Positions 1 to 8,455 of a stretch of DNA of 64,000 nt are shown here, in pieces. The notes under the pieces were generated by a model that made no database searches, had not been told where the DNA came from, and was given only the letters and a program-made list of their open reading frames with translations. The position numbers and the translations under genes were made by a program. Every line of letters starts with the position of its first letter. Positions within the stretch are counted from its first letter, which is position 1. Source of the DNA: Hamadaea sp013361475 (lineage in GTDB: Bacteria > Actinomycetota > Actinomycetes > Mycobacteriales > Micromonosporaceae); contig NZ_JBFAHM010000017.1 of NCBI RefSeq assembly GCF_040654195.1, forward strand, positions 1 to 64,000, given 5' to 3'.

Positions 1-150
1 GAAGCGCCCAAGGGAAGCGCCCAAAGGGAAGCGCCCAAAGGGAAGCGCCCAAAGGGAAGCGCCCAAAGGGAAGCGCCCAAAGGGAAGCGCCCAAAGGGAA
101 GCGCCCAAGGGAAGCGCCCTAGGGGGAGCGTCCGAAGGGAAGCGCCCAGG
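1..150. repeat. 14-bp intergenic tandem repeat array
   Basis: About eleven head-to-tail copies of a 13-14 bp unit, GAAGCGCCCAAAGG, start at 1, 14, 28, 42, 56, 70, 84, 98, 111, about 125 and 139. The middle copies are identical and the last three decay. Each unit carries GGG and CCC blocks that could pair weakly (GGGCGCTTCCC on the other strand). The array lies just downstream of the leftward gene ending at 164 and runs off the left edge, so its true length is unknown. No function is evident. Confidence 0.95.
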
Positions 151-163
151 GGTGGTGCCGAGC

Positions 164-508
164 TCAGGCGGGCAATGGTTTGCGCAGTCCCGGGCTCACC
201 AACGCCACGACGGTGATCGTCAGTACGCAGATCACGCCGGCGGCGACCCGGGCGGCCGCCGGGACGTCCGGCACGAAGAACGCGGGAACCGCCGACAGCG
301 CCGACAGCACCCGGGTGACGACGACGGTGACCGTCGCGACCCGGCTGCCGCGCCAGGCGTACACCGCCGACACGACCGTGATCAGGCCGAGGACGGCACT
401 CGCGATCGCCACCGGCAGCGGCGGGAAGTCGGCGTCGCCGAAGGGCAGGGCGAGGTCGGCCAGGCCGAGCAGCATCGCGAGCACCAGACCCGTACGCAGA
501 GCAGTCAT
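164..508 (-). CDS. Small four-helix membrane protein, unknown function
   Basis: The 114-residue product is almost entirely hydrophobic, with about four transmembrane segments (roughly residues 5-25, 32-50, 58-78 and 85-107) and a short basic C-terminus ending in RKPLPA. I recognise no family motif. The ATG start is well supported by AAAGGAG about 9 nt upstream. It lies 13 bp downstream of the larger membrane-protein gene on the same strand, so the two probably form a two-gene operon, and the 14-bp repeat array follows its stop. A role as a small accessory membrane protein is the most that can be said. Confidence 0.75.
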   Translation of the reverse strand: MTALRTGLVLAMLLGLADLALPFGDADFPPLPVAIASAVLGLITVVSAVYAWRGSRVATVTVVVTRVLSALSAVPAFFVPDVPAAARVAAGVICVLTITVVALVSPGLRKPLPA

Positions 509-521
509 CAGAGGACTCCTT

Positions 522-1223
522 TCAGGCGGTGGGACCCAGGTCCCAGTCGTCGTTCGAAGTACGCAGGACTCCAGCCGCCGCGACGGCGAACCCGAGCGCG
601 GTCAGACCCCATGCGCCGGCGTCGAGGAACGCGTTCGGGACGATCGCGGCGAAGACCAGATGCAGCGGCTGGGACACGATCACGCAGATCCCGGCCCACG
701 CCGGAATCGCGCCGGACCGCCACAAGGCCGTGCCGAGCAGGATCGCGCCGAGGATGTGCCCGGCGACGAAGATCACCCCGGCCACCGCCGCCGCGCCGTG
801 GGAACCGGCCGCGTCCAGGATGCGCAGTGCTGCTGTCCGATCGGCGTCGGCCGCCGCTGTGCGTACCAGAATGTCGTTGTTGACGATGGGAAGCACCAGA
901 TAGGCCGGCACGAGCAGAGTGAGCCCGGCGAGCGTCAGCCTGGGTGCTCGGCGGTGCGCGAGCCGACCCGCGGCGAGCGCCGACGGCACGAGCGTGAGCG
1001 TCGCGAGCAGACCGAGCCAGACGACCGCGTCCATCCGCCCGAGCGCGGACGCCGTGTGATCGAGCAGGCCGGAGCCCTCGTCGGTGGTGTGATAGGGCAG
1101 GATGCCGCGCAGGATCGCGACCGACAACGGCCCGAGCGGCAGCAGGACCGCTGCTGCGACGCGCCGCACGGTACGCGTGTCGGCCCGGGTGGCCGCCGGT
1201 GAGCGGGTGAGTGTCGTAGTCAT
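522..1223 (-). CDS. Multi-pass membrane protein (DUF4386-like hypothetical)
   Basis: This 233-residue protein has a basic N-terminus followed by about six hydrophobic helices. The pattern resembles bacterial DUF4386-type integral membrane proteins, but I see no diagnostic motif. The start chosen is the ATG at 1223 (MTTTLTRSP), with GGAAG just upstream; an in-frame GTG at 1232 would add three residues. It is divergent from the histidine kinase gene at 1353, and the roughly 130 bp between them must hold both promoters. It is first in an operon with the small membrane protein at 164-508. Regulation by the neighbouring two-component system is plausible but unproven. Confidence 0.7.
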   Translation of the reverse strand: MTTTLTRSPAATRADTRTVRRVAAAVLLPLGPLSVAILRGILPYHTTDEGSGLLDHTASALGRMDAVVWLGLLATLTLVPSALAAGRLAHRRAPRLTLAGLTLLVPAYLVLPIVNNDILVRTAAADADRTAALRILDAAGSHGAAAVAGVIFVAGHILGAILLGTALWRSGAIPAWAGICVIVSQPLHLVFAAIVPNAFLDAGAWGLTALGFAVAAAGVLRTSNDDWDLGPTA

Positions 1224-1352
1224 GGCTTCCACGCTGCGACCGCCCGGCCCCCGAGCGCCCGGGGCCGCACGCCGGACGCGGCGGGAAGATGCCCGGTGCG
1301 TCTAGGGGCTCGCCCCCAGCCCTGCGGGCCGCTCAGGCCGCACCATGGAACC

Positions 1353-3305
1353 GTGACCCGAACGCGACCGCTCGCCTGGCTGCTCCTCGCACTGGCCGCC
1401 CTGCTGGCGGTCGTCGCCGCGGCCGGTGCCGTAGCCCTGCGCCTGTCCGCGGCCGACATCGTGGACAGCTACCTGCTGACGAACTCGGCGATGGGCGTCG
1501 GCTTCGCGACCTGCGGCGCGATCCTGGCGGTGCAGCGCGGCCGCAACCCGATCGGCTGGCTGCTGCTGGCCGCCGGGATCGCGCATCTGCTGACCGCGGC
1601 CAGCGGGACGCTCGGCGGCTACGGGCACACTCACGGCTGGCCCGAGCCGCTGCTGCGCATCCTGGCCAGCCTGTTCGTGTCCGGCTGGCCGTGGGGCATC
1701 TGCCTGCTGCTGCCGCTGTCGTTGCAGCTGTTCCCAAACGGCCGCCCGGTGTCACCCCGGTGGCGCTGGCTCGTGGTGGTGACGGTCGTCGCCGGCGTCG
1801 GCTTCGTGGCCGCCATGTCGCTCGACCCCGCACCGGTCGAGTTCGGACCCGGCCTGGCGATCCGGACCTACCTCGGGGCTCCGTTCTTCGACCGGCTCGG
1901 CCCGCTGTGGGCGGCTGCCAACACCGCGCCGCTACTCGGCCTGCTCGGTGCGATCGCCGGGCTGGTCGTGCGCTACCGGCGCGGCGACGAGCGCCTGCGC
2001 CGCCAGCTGCTCTGGCTCGTCCTGGCGCTCATCGTCGCGGTCGCGGTCAACCTGCCACGCTGGATCGTCGGCGACGGCCCGATCCTGCTGCTGCTCGCCG
2101 TACCGCTCGTGCCGATCGCCATCACCATCGCGATCCTGCGCTACCAGCTGCTCGACATCCGGCTCGTCGTCTCCCGCACGCTGCTCTATCTGCTGCTCAC
2201 GCTGGGCGTCGTGGTCGCGTACCTGGGCCTGGTGGCGCTGTTCGACGCCCTCCTGCGCGGCGTGGGGGCGCCACTCGCGGCCACCTTGCTCATCGCGATC
2301 CTCTTCAATCCAGTGCGGGTACGCCTTCAGCGGGCGGTCGATCACCTCCTCTACGGGTCGCGGTCGGACCCGGTCGCAGCTGTCACCGCGGTCGGGGCCC
2401 GGCTGGCCGCCGACGACCTCGGGGGAGTGCTCACCGGTATCCGCGAGACGCTGCGGCTGCCGTTCACGGCGGTGCGCTCCCGATCGGTGGAGGTCGCCGC
2501 TGCCGGTACGCCACCCGACCACCTGGAGACCGTCGAACTGTCCTACCGCGGGGAGCGCGTCGGCGACCTCCTCGTCGGCGTACGCGCCGGGGAGCGCACT
2601 CTCGGCGAAGCCGACCGGGCGGTGCTGAACCTGCTCGCCGCGCCCCTGGCCGCCGCGTTGTCCGCGACCGCGCTGGCGGAGGAGGTCCAGGCCAGCCGCG
2701 AACGCATCGTGACCGCGCGGGAGGAGGAACGCCGCCGTCTGCACCGGGATCTGCACGACGGGCTGGGACCGACGCTCACCGGAGCCGGTTACAAGGCCGA
2801 CGCGGCGCTCAACCTGTCCACCTCGGACCCCGACCGGACCCGGCTGCTGTTGAGCGAGCTGCGCACCGACATCGGAACCGCGATCGACGACGTCCGGCGG
2901 CTCGTGTACGGGCTGCGACCGCCGGCCCTCGACGAGGTCGGCCTGATCGGAGCCCTCCGACGGCACTGCGAGCGACTGCCGCTGGAGGTCACCTTCGACG
3001 CCCCGCCGCAGCTCGCCGCACTGCCCGCCGCGGTCGAGGTCGCCGCCTACCGGATCGTCACCGAGGCACTGACCAACGTGACCCGGCACGCCGCCGCGAC
3101 CAAGGTCACCGTCACCATCACCGTCGGCAGCGCGGTCGAACTGTCCGTCCTCGACGACGGCCGCACCGGCGAGCCCTGGCGGCCCGGTGTCGGCCTCACC
3201 TCCATCCGTGAGCGCGCCGCCGAACTCGGTGGGCTGTGCACGGCCGGTCCAGGCCCCGACGGCGGACGCGTCGTGGCAGTGTTGCCCCTGGAGGGAGCCG
3301 CATGA
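1353..3305 (+). CDS. NarL-family sensor histidine kinase
   Basis: A 650-residue membrane kinase. The N-terminal ~300 residues contain about eight hydrophobic helices, followed by a GAF-like region (about 345-450) and a HisKA_3 dimerisation/phosphoacceptor domain in which RRRLHRDLHDGLGP places the phosphorylated histidine near residue 468. A HATPase_c domain follows, with the N-box ALTNVTRHA near residue 575 and a GVGLTSIRERA G-box. The GTG at 1353 (VTRTRPLAW) is preferred because the open frame upstream is low-complexity and lacks a ribosome site. The stop overlaps the response-regulator start as ATGA, so the two are translationally coupled. The signal sensed is unknown. Confidence 0.93.
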   Translation: MTRTRPLAWLLLALAALLAVVAAAGAVALRLSAADIVDSYLLTNSAMGVGFATCGAILAVQRGRNPIGWLLLAAGIAHLLTAASGTLGGYGHTHGWPEPLLRILASLFVSGWPWGICLLLPLSLQLFPNGRPVSPRWRWLVVVTVVAGVGFVAAMSLDPAPVEFGPGLAIRTYLGAPFFDRLGPLWAAANTAPLLGLLGAIAGLVVRYRRGDERLRRQLLWLVLALIVAVAVNLPRWIVGDGPILLLLAVPLVPIAITIAILRYQLLDIRLVVSRTLLYLLLTLGVVVAYLGLVALFDALLRGVGAPLAATLLIAILFNPVRVRLQRAVDHLLYGSRSDPVAAVTAVGARLAADDLGGVLTGIRETLRLPFTAVRSRSVEVAAAGTPPDHLETVELSYRGERVGDLLVGVRAGERTLGEADRAVLNLLAAPLAAALSATALAEEVQASRERIVTAREEERRRLHRDLHDGLGPTLTGAGYKADAALNLSTSDPDRTRLLLSELRTDIGTAIDDVRRLVYGLRPPALDEVGLIGALRRHCERLPLEVTFDAPPQLAALPAAVEVAAYRIVTEALTNVTRHAAATKVTVTITVGSAVELSVLDDGRTGEPWRPGVGLTSIRERAAELGGLCTAGPGPDGGRVVAVLPLEGAA

Positions 3306-3952
3306 TCAGGATCGTGGTGGCCGACGACCACCCCGTCGTCCGTGACGGGCTGCGCGCCCTGTTCACCTCGCTGCCCGGCACGGAGCTGGTCGGCGAGGCG
3401 ACCGACGGCCGGGAGGCGATCCGGGCCGCCGTCGTCCAGCGGCCGGACGTGCTGGTCATGGATCTGCGGATGCCTGACGTCGACGGCATCGCCGCCACGG
3501 CCGAGATCCGCCGGGTCGCCCCCGACGTGGCGGTTCTGGTCCTGACGATGTTCGACGACGACGAGTCCGTGTACGCCGCCATGCGGGCCGGAGCCCGCGG
3601 CTACCTCGTCAAGGGCGCCGCCCAGGAGCAGATCTCGCAGGCGATCGCGACCGTGGCGGCCGGTGGGGCGATCTTCAGCCCCGGGGTCGCCCGGCGAGTC
3701 CTGGACTACTTCACCGGCCCGCCGCCCACCGCCGCCGGGGTGCCGTTCCCCGAGCTGACCGCCCGCGAGCGAAACGTCCTGGACCTCATCGCGGCCGGGC
3801 TGCCCAACGCCGCGATCGCGAGCCGGCTGGGACTGGCCCCGAAGACGGTCGGCAACCACATCTCGGCGATCTTCGCCAAACTGCAGGTCGCCACCCGGGC
3901 CGAGGCCATCGTCCGGGCCCGGGAGGCCGGGCTCGGCCGGACCACCCCCTGA
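3302..3952 (+). CDS. NarL/LuxR-type response regulator
   Basis: A 216-residue partner of the kinase at 1353-3305. The receiver domain has the acidic pair in VVADDHP, the phospho-acceptor Asp54 in VLVMDLRMPD and the conserved lysine in GYLVKG near residue 104. A GerE-type helix-turn-helix follows (about 148-210; LTAREREVL-like block, then PKTVGNHISAIFAKL). The ATG at 3302 overlaps the kinase stop by four bases. Kinase and regulator are a standard cognate pair acting on promoters. Targets cannot be read from the sequence; the divergent membrane-protein operon at 164-1223 is the obvious nearby candidate. Confidence 0.95.
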   Translation: MIRIVVADDHPVVRDGLRALFTSLPGTELVGEATDGREAIRAAVVQRPDVLVMDLRMPDVDGIAATAEIRRVAPDVAVLVLTMFDDDESVYAAMRAGARGYLVKGAAQEQISQAIATVAAGGAIFSPGVARRVLDYFTGPPPTAAGVPFPELTARERNVLDLIAAGLPNAAIASRLGLAPKTVGNHISAIFAKLQVATRAEAIVRAREAGLGRTTP

Positions 3953-4018
3953 GCCCACCTGACCCGTGACGCCCACGTGATCCGTGACGCCCACCTGACC
4001 CGTGACGCCCACCTGATC
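3951..4018. repeat. 18-bp tandem repeat, three copies
   Basis: Three consecutive 18-bp units start at 3961, 3979 and 3997, with consensus GAYCCGTGACGCCCACST, flanked by partial copies on both sides. Each contains GTGACGCCCAC, which could form a small GTG/CAC stem. The array sits directly after the response-regulator stop and about 80 bp before the next gene. It resembles the array at 13196-13310 in base composition and position behind a gene. It may help stop transcription; that is an inference. Confidence 0.9.
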
Positions 4019-4099
4019 AGTTTCGGAGAAGCCGCCGCCGCCCGCCCCTCCCTAGCATTACGGTCGACAGGAGCAAGATTCACAGGGAGGAAGCCGACG

Positions 4100-4546
4100 A
4101 TGGCCACTGCGAAGAAGGCGACCAAGGCCGATAAGTCCTACGACGGGTTCAGCGCTGAGGAACGCGCGGCGATGAAGGAACACGCCAAGGAGATGAAGGC
4201 GGCCAAGGCCGGGGCCGACGCGGAGGCCGAGGTCCTGGCGAAGATCGCCGAAATGGACGGCTCCGACCGGGAGATGGCCGAGAAGATCCACGCCATCGTC
4301 AAGAAGCACGCCCCCGAGCTGACCCCGCAGACCTGGTACGGGCAGCCCGCGTACAAGAAGGACGGCAAGGTGGTCTGCTTCTTCCAGGCTAAGGCGAAGT
4401 TCAAGACCCGGTACGCCACCTTCGGCTTCCAGGAGGCCGCCCAGCTCGACGAAGGCGGGATGTGGGCGACCTCCTTCGCGTTGACCAAGCTCGGCGCCGC
4501 CGAGGAGAAGCGGATCGCCGAGCTGGTCAAGCAGGCCGCTGGCTAA
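4100..4546 (+). CDS. DUF1801 (YdhG-like) cytosolic protein
   Basis: A 148-residue soluble protein. The first ~60 residues are Lys/Ala/Glu-rich and probably helical. The rest matches the DUF1801/YdhG fold: IHAIVKKHAPELTPQTWYG, then GKVVCFFQAKAKFKTRYATF and a C-terminal helix. The family's biochemical role is poorly defined. The ATG at 4100 follows AGGGAGG with good spacing. It converges with the penicillin-binding-protein-like gene, the two stops overlapping by 4 bp, and stands alone after the 18-bp repeats. Confidence 0.85.
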   Translation: MATAKKATKADKSYDGFSAEERAAMKEHAKEMKAAKAGADAEAEVLAKIAEMDGSDREMAEKIHAIVKKHAPELTPQTWYGQPAYKKDGKVVCFFQAKAKFKTRYATFGFQEAAQLDEGGMWATSFALTKLGAAEEKRIAELVKQAAG

Positions 4547-6630
4547 CGTGCTACGCCGTTGGCCGAAGGGAAGTCGTCGCGGCCCACATGCGACGGGCCG
4601 GCGAGCTTCTCGTTCGGCAACCGGCGGGCGGTGCTGTACCCGGTGACGACGCCGGACCAGATCCGGAACGGCGTCGACGTGGTGATCGACGTCTTCATCC
4701 TCGGATCGATCACCGGGTAGGAGCCGGCCGCGTTACCGGTCCAGATCGCCACGGTGAACTGCTTGGTGAATCCGACGAGCCAGGCGTCCGAGTTGTCGAC
4801 GGTGAGGACCGGCTTGCCGGACACGTCCAGCTTGGCACCGCCCCAGACCCCGCCCACCGTGGCGATCTCCCGTCCGCCCACCGCCGCACCCCAGTTCCGG
4901 TCGGCCGCCGCACGCGTCATCGCGTAGGTGACGTCGTCGGCGACCGCCCGGCGGATGACCTGCTTAGGGGCGAGCTTCGTGCCGACGCCGGGCACTTCCA
5001 AGTACTTGCCGGTCGTCGGGTCACGGCGCTCGACCTTCGCCACGAAGTGCGGCTTGTTGTAAATGCCTCCGTTGGCGATCGTCGCGACGCCGGCCGCGTT
5101 GTCCAGCACCGTGACGGGATACTGTCCGTAACCGACCTGCCGGTCGAACGGACTCCGGGCGGGAGTGTCCTGCACGCCGCCGCCGGCCAGCCGCTCCACG
5201 CCCTCGTCGTTCCACATGCACGTGATCCCCGCCAGATTCGCCGTCTTGACGACGGCGCCGGGACCGATCTGCCGGGCGATCCAGTAGAACGGCACGTTGT
5301 ACGACTTCACGAAACTCTGCTCGAGCGTGCAGTTGTCCTTGCAGGTGGTGTTGACGGCACCACCGTTGCCGACCTTGAACCCGTCGTCGGTCGTGAAGGG
5401 CAGCGCCTTCCACCGCGACTGCAGTGAAGCGCCTGCCTCCAGCGCGGCGGCCAGCGTGTACACCCTCATGGTCCCGCCCGGCGGGTGCCCGCCGATCAAG
5501 GAATTGGCCGTGTTGACACCGGCCAGGTCCAGCTCCATGGCGTCGAGGCCGCCGTAGTAGGCGAGCACGGCGCCGCTCGTGTGATCGAGCACCACGCCGG
5601 CCGCCTCGAGATCCTGCTGGACCTTGCCGCTCGCGTCGCGGACGACCGTGCGTCCGTAGAGTTCGGAGCCCTTCAGATCCGGCCGCGCCGCCTGCTCCAA
5701 GGCCAGCTGGGCTCGCGGATCGATCGTCGTGATGACCCGATAACCCCCGGTCTTGAGGTCCCTCGGCTCGATTCCCTGTGCCTTGAGCTCGGCGTACACG
5801 TAGTTGACGACGTTGCCGGTCGCGCGGCCGGCGCCCTCGCCGGGCTTGACCCGCAGGCCCCATTCCGCAGCGGGCGTCACCGTCGCAGCCGCCTGGACCT
5901 GGGGGAACTCCAGTGTGGACCGTTCGGCCGCCGGGAGCCAGTCGGGAACCATCGTGTCCAGCACGTACGCCCACCGGTCCCGGGCCTCCGCCGGATGCGC
6001 CTCCGGGTCGAACGGGCTCGGCCCGCCACCGGCGTCGTAAGGCTGGTGAAGCACCGACCCGAGCACGGCGGCCTCGGCCACCGTCAGGTCCTTGGCGGAT
6101 TTGCCGAAGTACGCCTGAGCGGCCGTCTCGACACCGACCGCGCCACGGCCGAACTCGGCGCCGTTCAGGTAGAACCCCATGATGGAGAGCCGGTCGTACT
6201 TGTCCTCCAGCTTCCGGGCCAGCACCGCCTCCCGGGCGGAGCTCAGCCGCTCACCGACAGCCTGCCGCACATATAGGTGAGTCAGGTGCGAACCGCGGAA
6301 CGAGTCGTGGAAGAAGTCTTTGTCCTCGCCCGCGATCAGAGCGTTGCGTACCTTGTCCGGCATGACGCTCATCGGCACGTCGATGCGGTTCACCGTGCCC
6401 AGCTGCGCGAGCTGCGTCTGGCCGTCCGCGGCCATGATCGCGGTCGCCTGGGTCGCCGCGACGTTCTCCGGGATCAGCTCCGCCACACTGTCCACGTAGT
6501 ACGTGACGCCGATCAGCCCGGCGCCGGCTACGACGACCAGCGTCGCGACCGCCGCCGCCAGCACCTTGAACCGCCTGGTCCGTCTGCCAATGACCTTGCC
6601 CGGCTGTTCGTTCGGGGTCATATCCCACAT
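4543..6630 (-). CDS. Class A PBP homologue with degenerate catalytic motifs
   Basis: A 695-residue protein with the full architecture of a bifunctional penicillin-binding protein: cytoplasmic basic tail, one transmembrane anchor (about 22-47), a GT51 glycosyltransferase-like domain and a transpeptidase-like domain. The expected catalytic residues are mostly gone. The transpeptidase SxxK motif reads G-T-M-R (386-389) and the KTG motif reads V-G-G (592-594), although SYN survives. In the GT51 part Glu102 remains, but about 25 residues are missing before motif 2, which reads GSHLTHL instead of a GSTITQQ-type sequence. The frame is intact for nearly 700 codons, so it looks selected rather than decaying. 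It may be a non-catalytic cell-wall scaffold. An in-frame ATG at 6621 is an equally good start. Confidence 0.88.
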   Translation of the reverse strand: MWDMTPNEQPGKVIGRRTRRFKVLAAAVATLVVVAGAGLIGVTYYVDSVAELIPENVAATQATAIMAADGQTQLAQLGTVNRIDVPMSVMPDKVRNALIAGEDKDFFHDSFRGSHLTHLYVRQAVGERLSSAREAVLARKLEDKYDRLSIMGFYLNGAEFGRGAVGVETAAQAYFGKSAKDLTVAEAAVLGSVLHQPYDAGGGPSPFDPEAHPAEARDRWAYVLDTMVPDWLPAAERSTLEFPQVQAAATVTPAAEWGLRVKPGEGAGRATGNVVNYVYAELKAQGIEPRDLKTGGYRVITTIDPRAQLALEQAARPDLKGSELYGRTVVRDASGKVQQDLEAAGVVLDHTSGAVLAYYGGLDAMELDLAGVNTANSLIGGHPPGGTMRVYTLAAALEAGASLQSRWKALPFTTDDGFKVGNGGAVNTTCKDNCTLEQSFVKSYNVPFYWIARQIGPGAVVKTANLAGITCMWNDEGVERLAGGGVQDTPARSPFDRQVGYGQYPVTVLDNAAGVATIANGGIYNKPHFVAKVERRDPTTGKYLEVPGVGTKLAPKQVIRRAVADDVTYAMTRAAADRNWGAAVGGREIATVGGVWGGAKLDVSGKPVLTVDNSDAWLVGFTKQFTVAIWTGNAAGSYPVIDPRMKTSITTSTPFRIWSGVVTGYSTARRLPNEKLAGPSHVGRDDFPSANGVAR

Positions 6631-6756
6631 CCCGTGTCGTCGTGACGGTACGTGCGCCGAGATGCCAGACGCGCGGACCGGCGTCGATGGTTGCCGGTCC
6701 GCGCGTTGTTTCTGCCGACGCCGGTCTGACCCGGCGGCTCTACCTCGTTAGCGAAA

Positions 6757-7236
6757 TCAGCCCTGCTGCTGTGCCGCCCACTCCGCCACGCGCCGGGCGC
6801 TCTCCTCCGGGGAGAGATCCTCGACCCGCGTCATGATCGTCCAGCGGACGCCGAACGGGTCGCGGATCGAGGCGTACCGGTCGCCCGAGACGAACGTCAT
6901 GAGCGGCTCGCGTACCGTCGCGCCCGCGGCCTCGGCCCGCGCGACGAGCGCGTCGGCGTCGGCGCAGTAGAGCCCCATCGAGTAGCAGTCGTCGTCGCCC
7001 TCCGGGGCGGCGATCAGGTGGTACGCCGGGCTGGGCTCGCCCAGTTGCAGATGGCCCTGGCCGAAATCGAGATCGGCGTGCGCGACGGCCTCGCCGAACT
7101 TCGTGACGTCGACGACCTTCGCCCCGAAGACGTCCTCGTAGAACTTGATCGCCGCGGCGGCGTTCGGAATCGTGAGGAACGGCGTGAGGCTGGTGTGGCC
7201 GTTGGGAATGCCGTTGGTGGTGTGCTTTCCGTTCAT
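6757..7236 (-). CDS. VOC/glyoxalase-superfamily protein
   Basis: A 159-residue protein of the PhnB-like vicinal-oxygen-chelate group: TPFLTIPNAAAAIKFYEDVF at the N-terminus, then FGQGHLQLGEPSP and, near the end, SIRDPFGVRWTIMTRV. Two beta-alpha-beta-beta-beta modules are apparent. The substrate is unknown; relatives range from antibiotic-binding proteins to 3-demethylubiquinone-like enzymes. The ATG at 7236 was chosen because family similarity begins about 14 residues later. It is divergent from an AraC-type regulator at 7351, which probably controls it. Confidence 0.87.
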   Translation of the reverse strand: MNGKHTTNGIPNGHTSLTPFLTIPNAAAAIKFYEDVFGAKVVDVTKFGEAVAHADLDFGQGHLQLGEPSPAYHLIAAPEGDDDCYSMGLYCADADALVARAEAAGATVREPLMTFVSGDRYASIRDPFGVRWTIMTRVEDLSPEESARRVAEWAAQQQG

Positions 7237-7350
7237 GTGTTCGACGCTAAGCCTCGGCGTTGGCGCCCGGCTTGGAGATTCGTGCCAGCCTTGCCGACCG
7301 GCGCTGCGCCCGGTCGCCGACGCGCCGATCTCCTTCAGTAGGCTCGTCGG

Positions 7351-8139
7351 GTGAGTGGCAAGGACCGCGGCATCCTCTACCCGGCGCGCCTGCCGGAGTT
7401 CCGGCGGATGCCCGCGCCGGAGCCGGTTGCCGACCTGGTCCGCTGGTTCTGGATTCCCGAATGGGACATCGCGCCCGGCCGGTCGTCGCGGCAGCACCTA
7501 GTGTCGTTCCCGGCGAGCAATCTGGTGGTTGAGCCGGGTGAAGTCGTGTTCTCCGGGCCGACGACGCGGGTGTCCCACCGGGACCTGACCGGCCGCGGCT
7601 GGGCGGTCGGCGCGCTGCTGCGCCCGGCGGCGATGCCCACGTTCACGGAGACGCCTAGCGACCTGCGCGACACCGTACGCCCCTTCGACGCCCCCGACCT
7701 GCGGGAAGCCGTCGCCGACGCGATGACCGTCGCCGATCGCGACGAGCGGCACGCCGCCGCGGTCGAGGCGTTCGCCACCTGGCTGGACAAGCACGCGCTC
7801 CCCGTCACCGAGCAGGGCCGGCAGGCCAACGAGCTGGCGGAGCTGCTCGATGGCGACGCCGAGGTGCGTACGCTCGACGACGCCGCGACGCGCATGCACG
7901 TCGCTCCGCGTACGCTGCACCGCCTGGCGACTCGGTATGTCGGCCTGAGCCCGGCCGAGATGATCCGCCGCCGTCGCCTGCAGGAGGCCGCCGAACGGGT
8001 CCGGACCGAACCGGGTGTGAACCTGGCCGAGATCGCCACCGAACTCGGCTACGCCGACCACGGGCACCTGACCCGCGAGTTCCGGGAGCGGCTGGGGTTC
8101 ACCCCGAGCGGCTACCGCGCCGAGACCGGCGCGGCCTGA
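7351..8139 (+). CDS. AraC-family transcriptional regulator
   Basis: A 262-residue regulator. Residues 1-150 form an N-terminal sensing domain of the DUF6597 kind (LVRWFWIPEWDI at the start). The C-terminal ~100 residues hold two helix-turn-helix units: TLDDAATRMHVAPRTLHRLA, then LAEIATELGYADHGHLTREF and FGFTPSGYR-like signature residues (here LGFTPSGYR). Start is GTG at 7351. It shares a 114-bp intergenic region with the divergent VOC gene, a frequent pairing, so local control is likely. The ligand is unknown. Confidence 0.92.
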   Translation: MSGKDRGILYPARLPEFRRMPAPEPVADLVRWFWIPEWDIAPGRSSRQHLVSFPASNLVVEPGEVVFSGPTTRVSHRDLTGRGWAVGALLRPAAMPTFTETPSDLRDTVRPFDAPDLREAVADAMTVADRDERHAAAVEAFATWLDKHALPVTEQGRQANELAELLDGDAEVRTLDDAATRMHVAPRTLHRLATRYVGLSPAEMIRRRRLQEAAERVRTEPGVNLAEIATELGYADHGHLTREFRERLGFTPSGYRAETGAA

Positions 8140-8154
8140 TCCCAGCGCCGGCCG

Positions 8155-8358
8155 TCAAACGACCAGCCGGTGGTGGTAGTTCCAGTCCGGGCCGCCGTAG
8201 CCGTGCGGCGTCTCGTTGTCCGGGCGTCCCTCGGGGCCGAAGTCGTGGTCGGCCACCGACACGTGGTTGTGCTCCGACGCGAAGTCCGGTTCCAGCGCGA
8301 GATCCAGCAGATCCTCGGCGTCCGGCCGATCGGGTTCGCCGAGCCGACGGTCGATCAT
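8155..8358 (-). CDS. Small acidic, His-rich hypothetical protein
   Basis: A 67-residue reading frame with strongly actinobacterial codon use (third positions nearly all G or C), which argues that it is real. The product is acidic in the middle (DAEDLLDLALEPDF) and ends in an aromatic/His-rich tail, YGGPDWNYHHRLVV. No membrane segment or known domain is visible. The ATG at 8358 has a GGGGGG stretch about 9 nt upstream; a GTG three codons earlier is an alternative. It converges with the AraC gene (15 bp apart) and diverges from the dehydrogenase gene. Confidence 0.6.
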   Translation of the reverse strand: MIDRRLGEPDRPDAEDLLDLALEPDFASEHNHVSVADHDFGPEGRPDNETPHGYGGPDWNYHHRLVV

Positions 8359-8455
8359 GATCAGCACCCCCCGTTCATTCTCCCTCGCCGGGTGGCGTCG
8401 CGCAGGGGGAAGCGCCCGATCGCGGGCTCGACCCGGCCGTGCCATGATCGACCTC

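Noticed and set aside
1..150. CRISPR array
   Set aside because: Units are 13-14 bp and contiguous, with no spacers and no cas genes nearby, so this is a simple tandem repeat.
1932..3089. 385-codon frame antisense to the first histidine kinase
   Set aside because: The composition is Arg/Asp/Gln-rich nonsense and the opposite strand carries complete kinase motifs.
4462..5427. 321-codon frame antisense to the PBP-like gene
   Set aside because: No domain is visible and the true gene on the other strand has clear family architecture despite its altered motifs.
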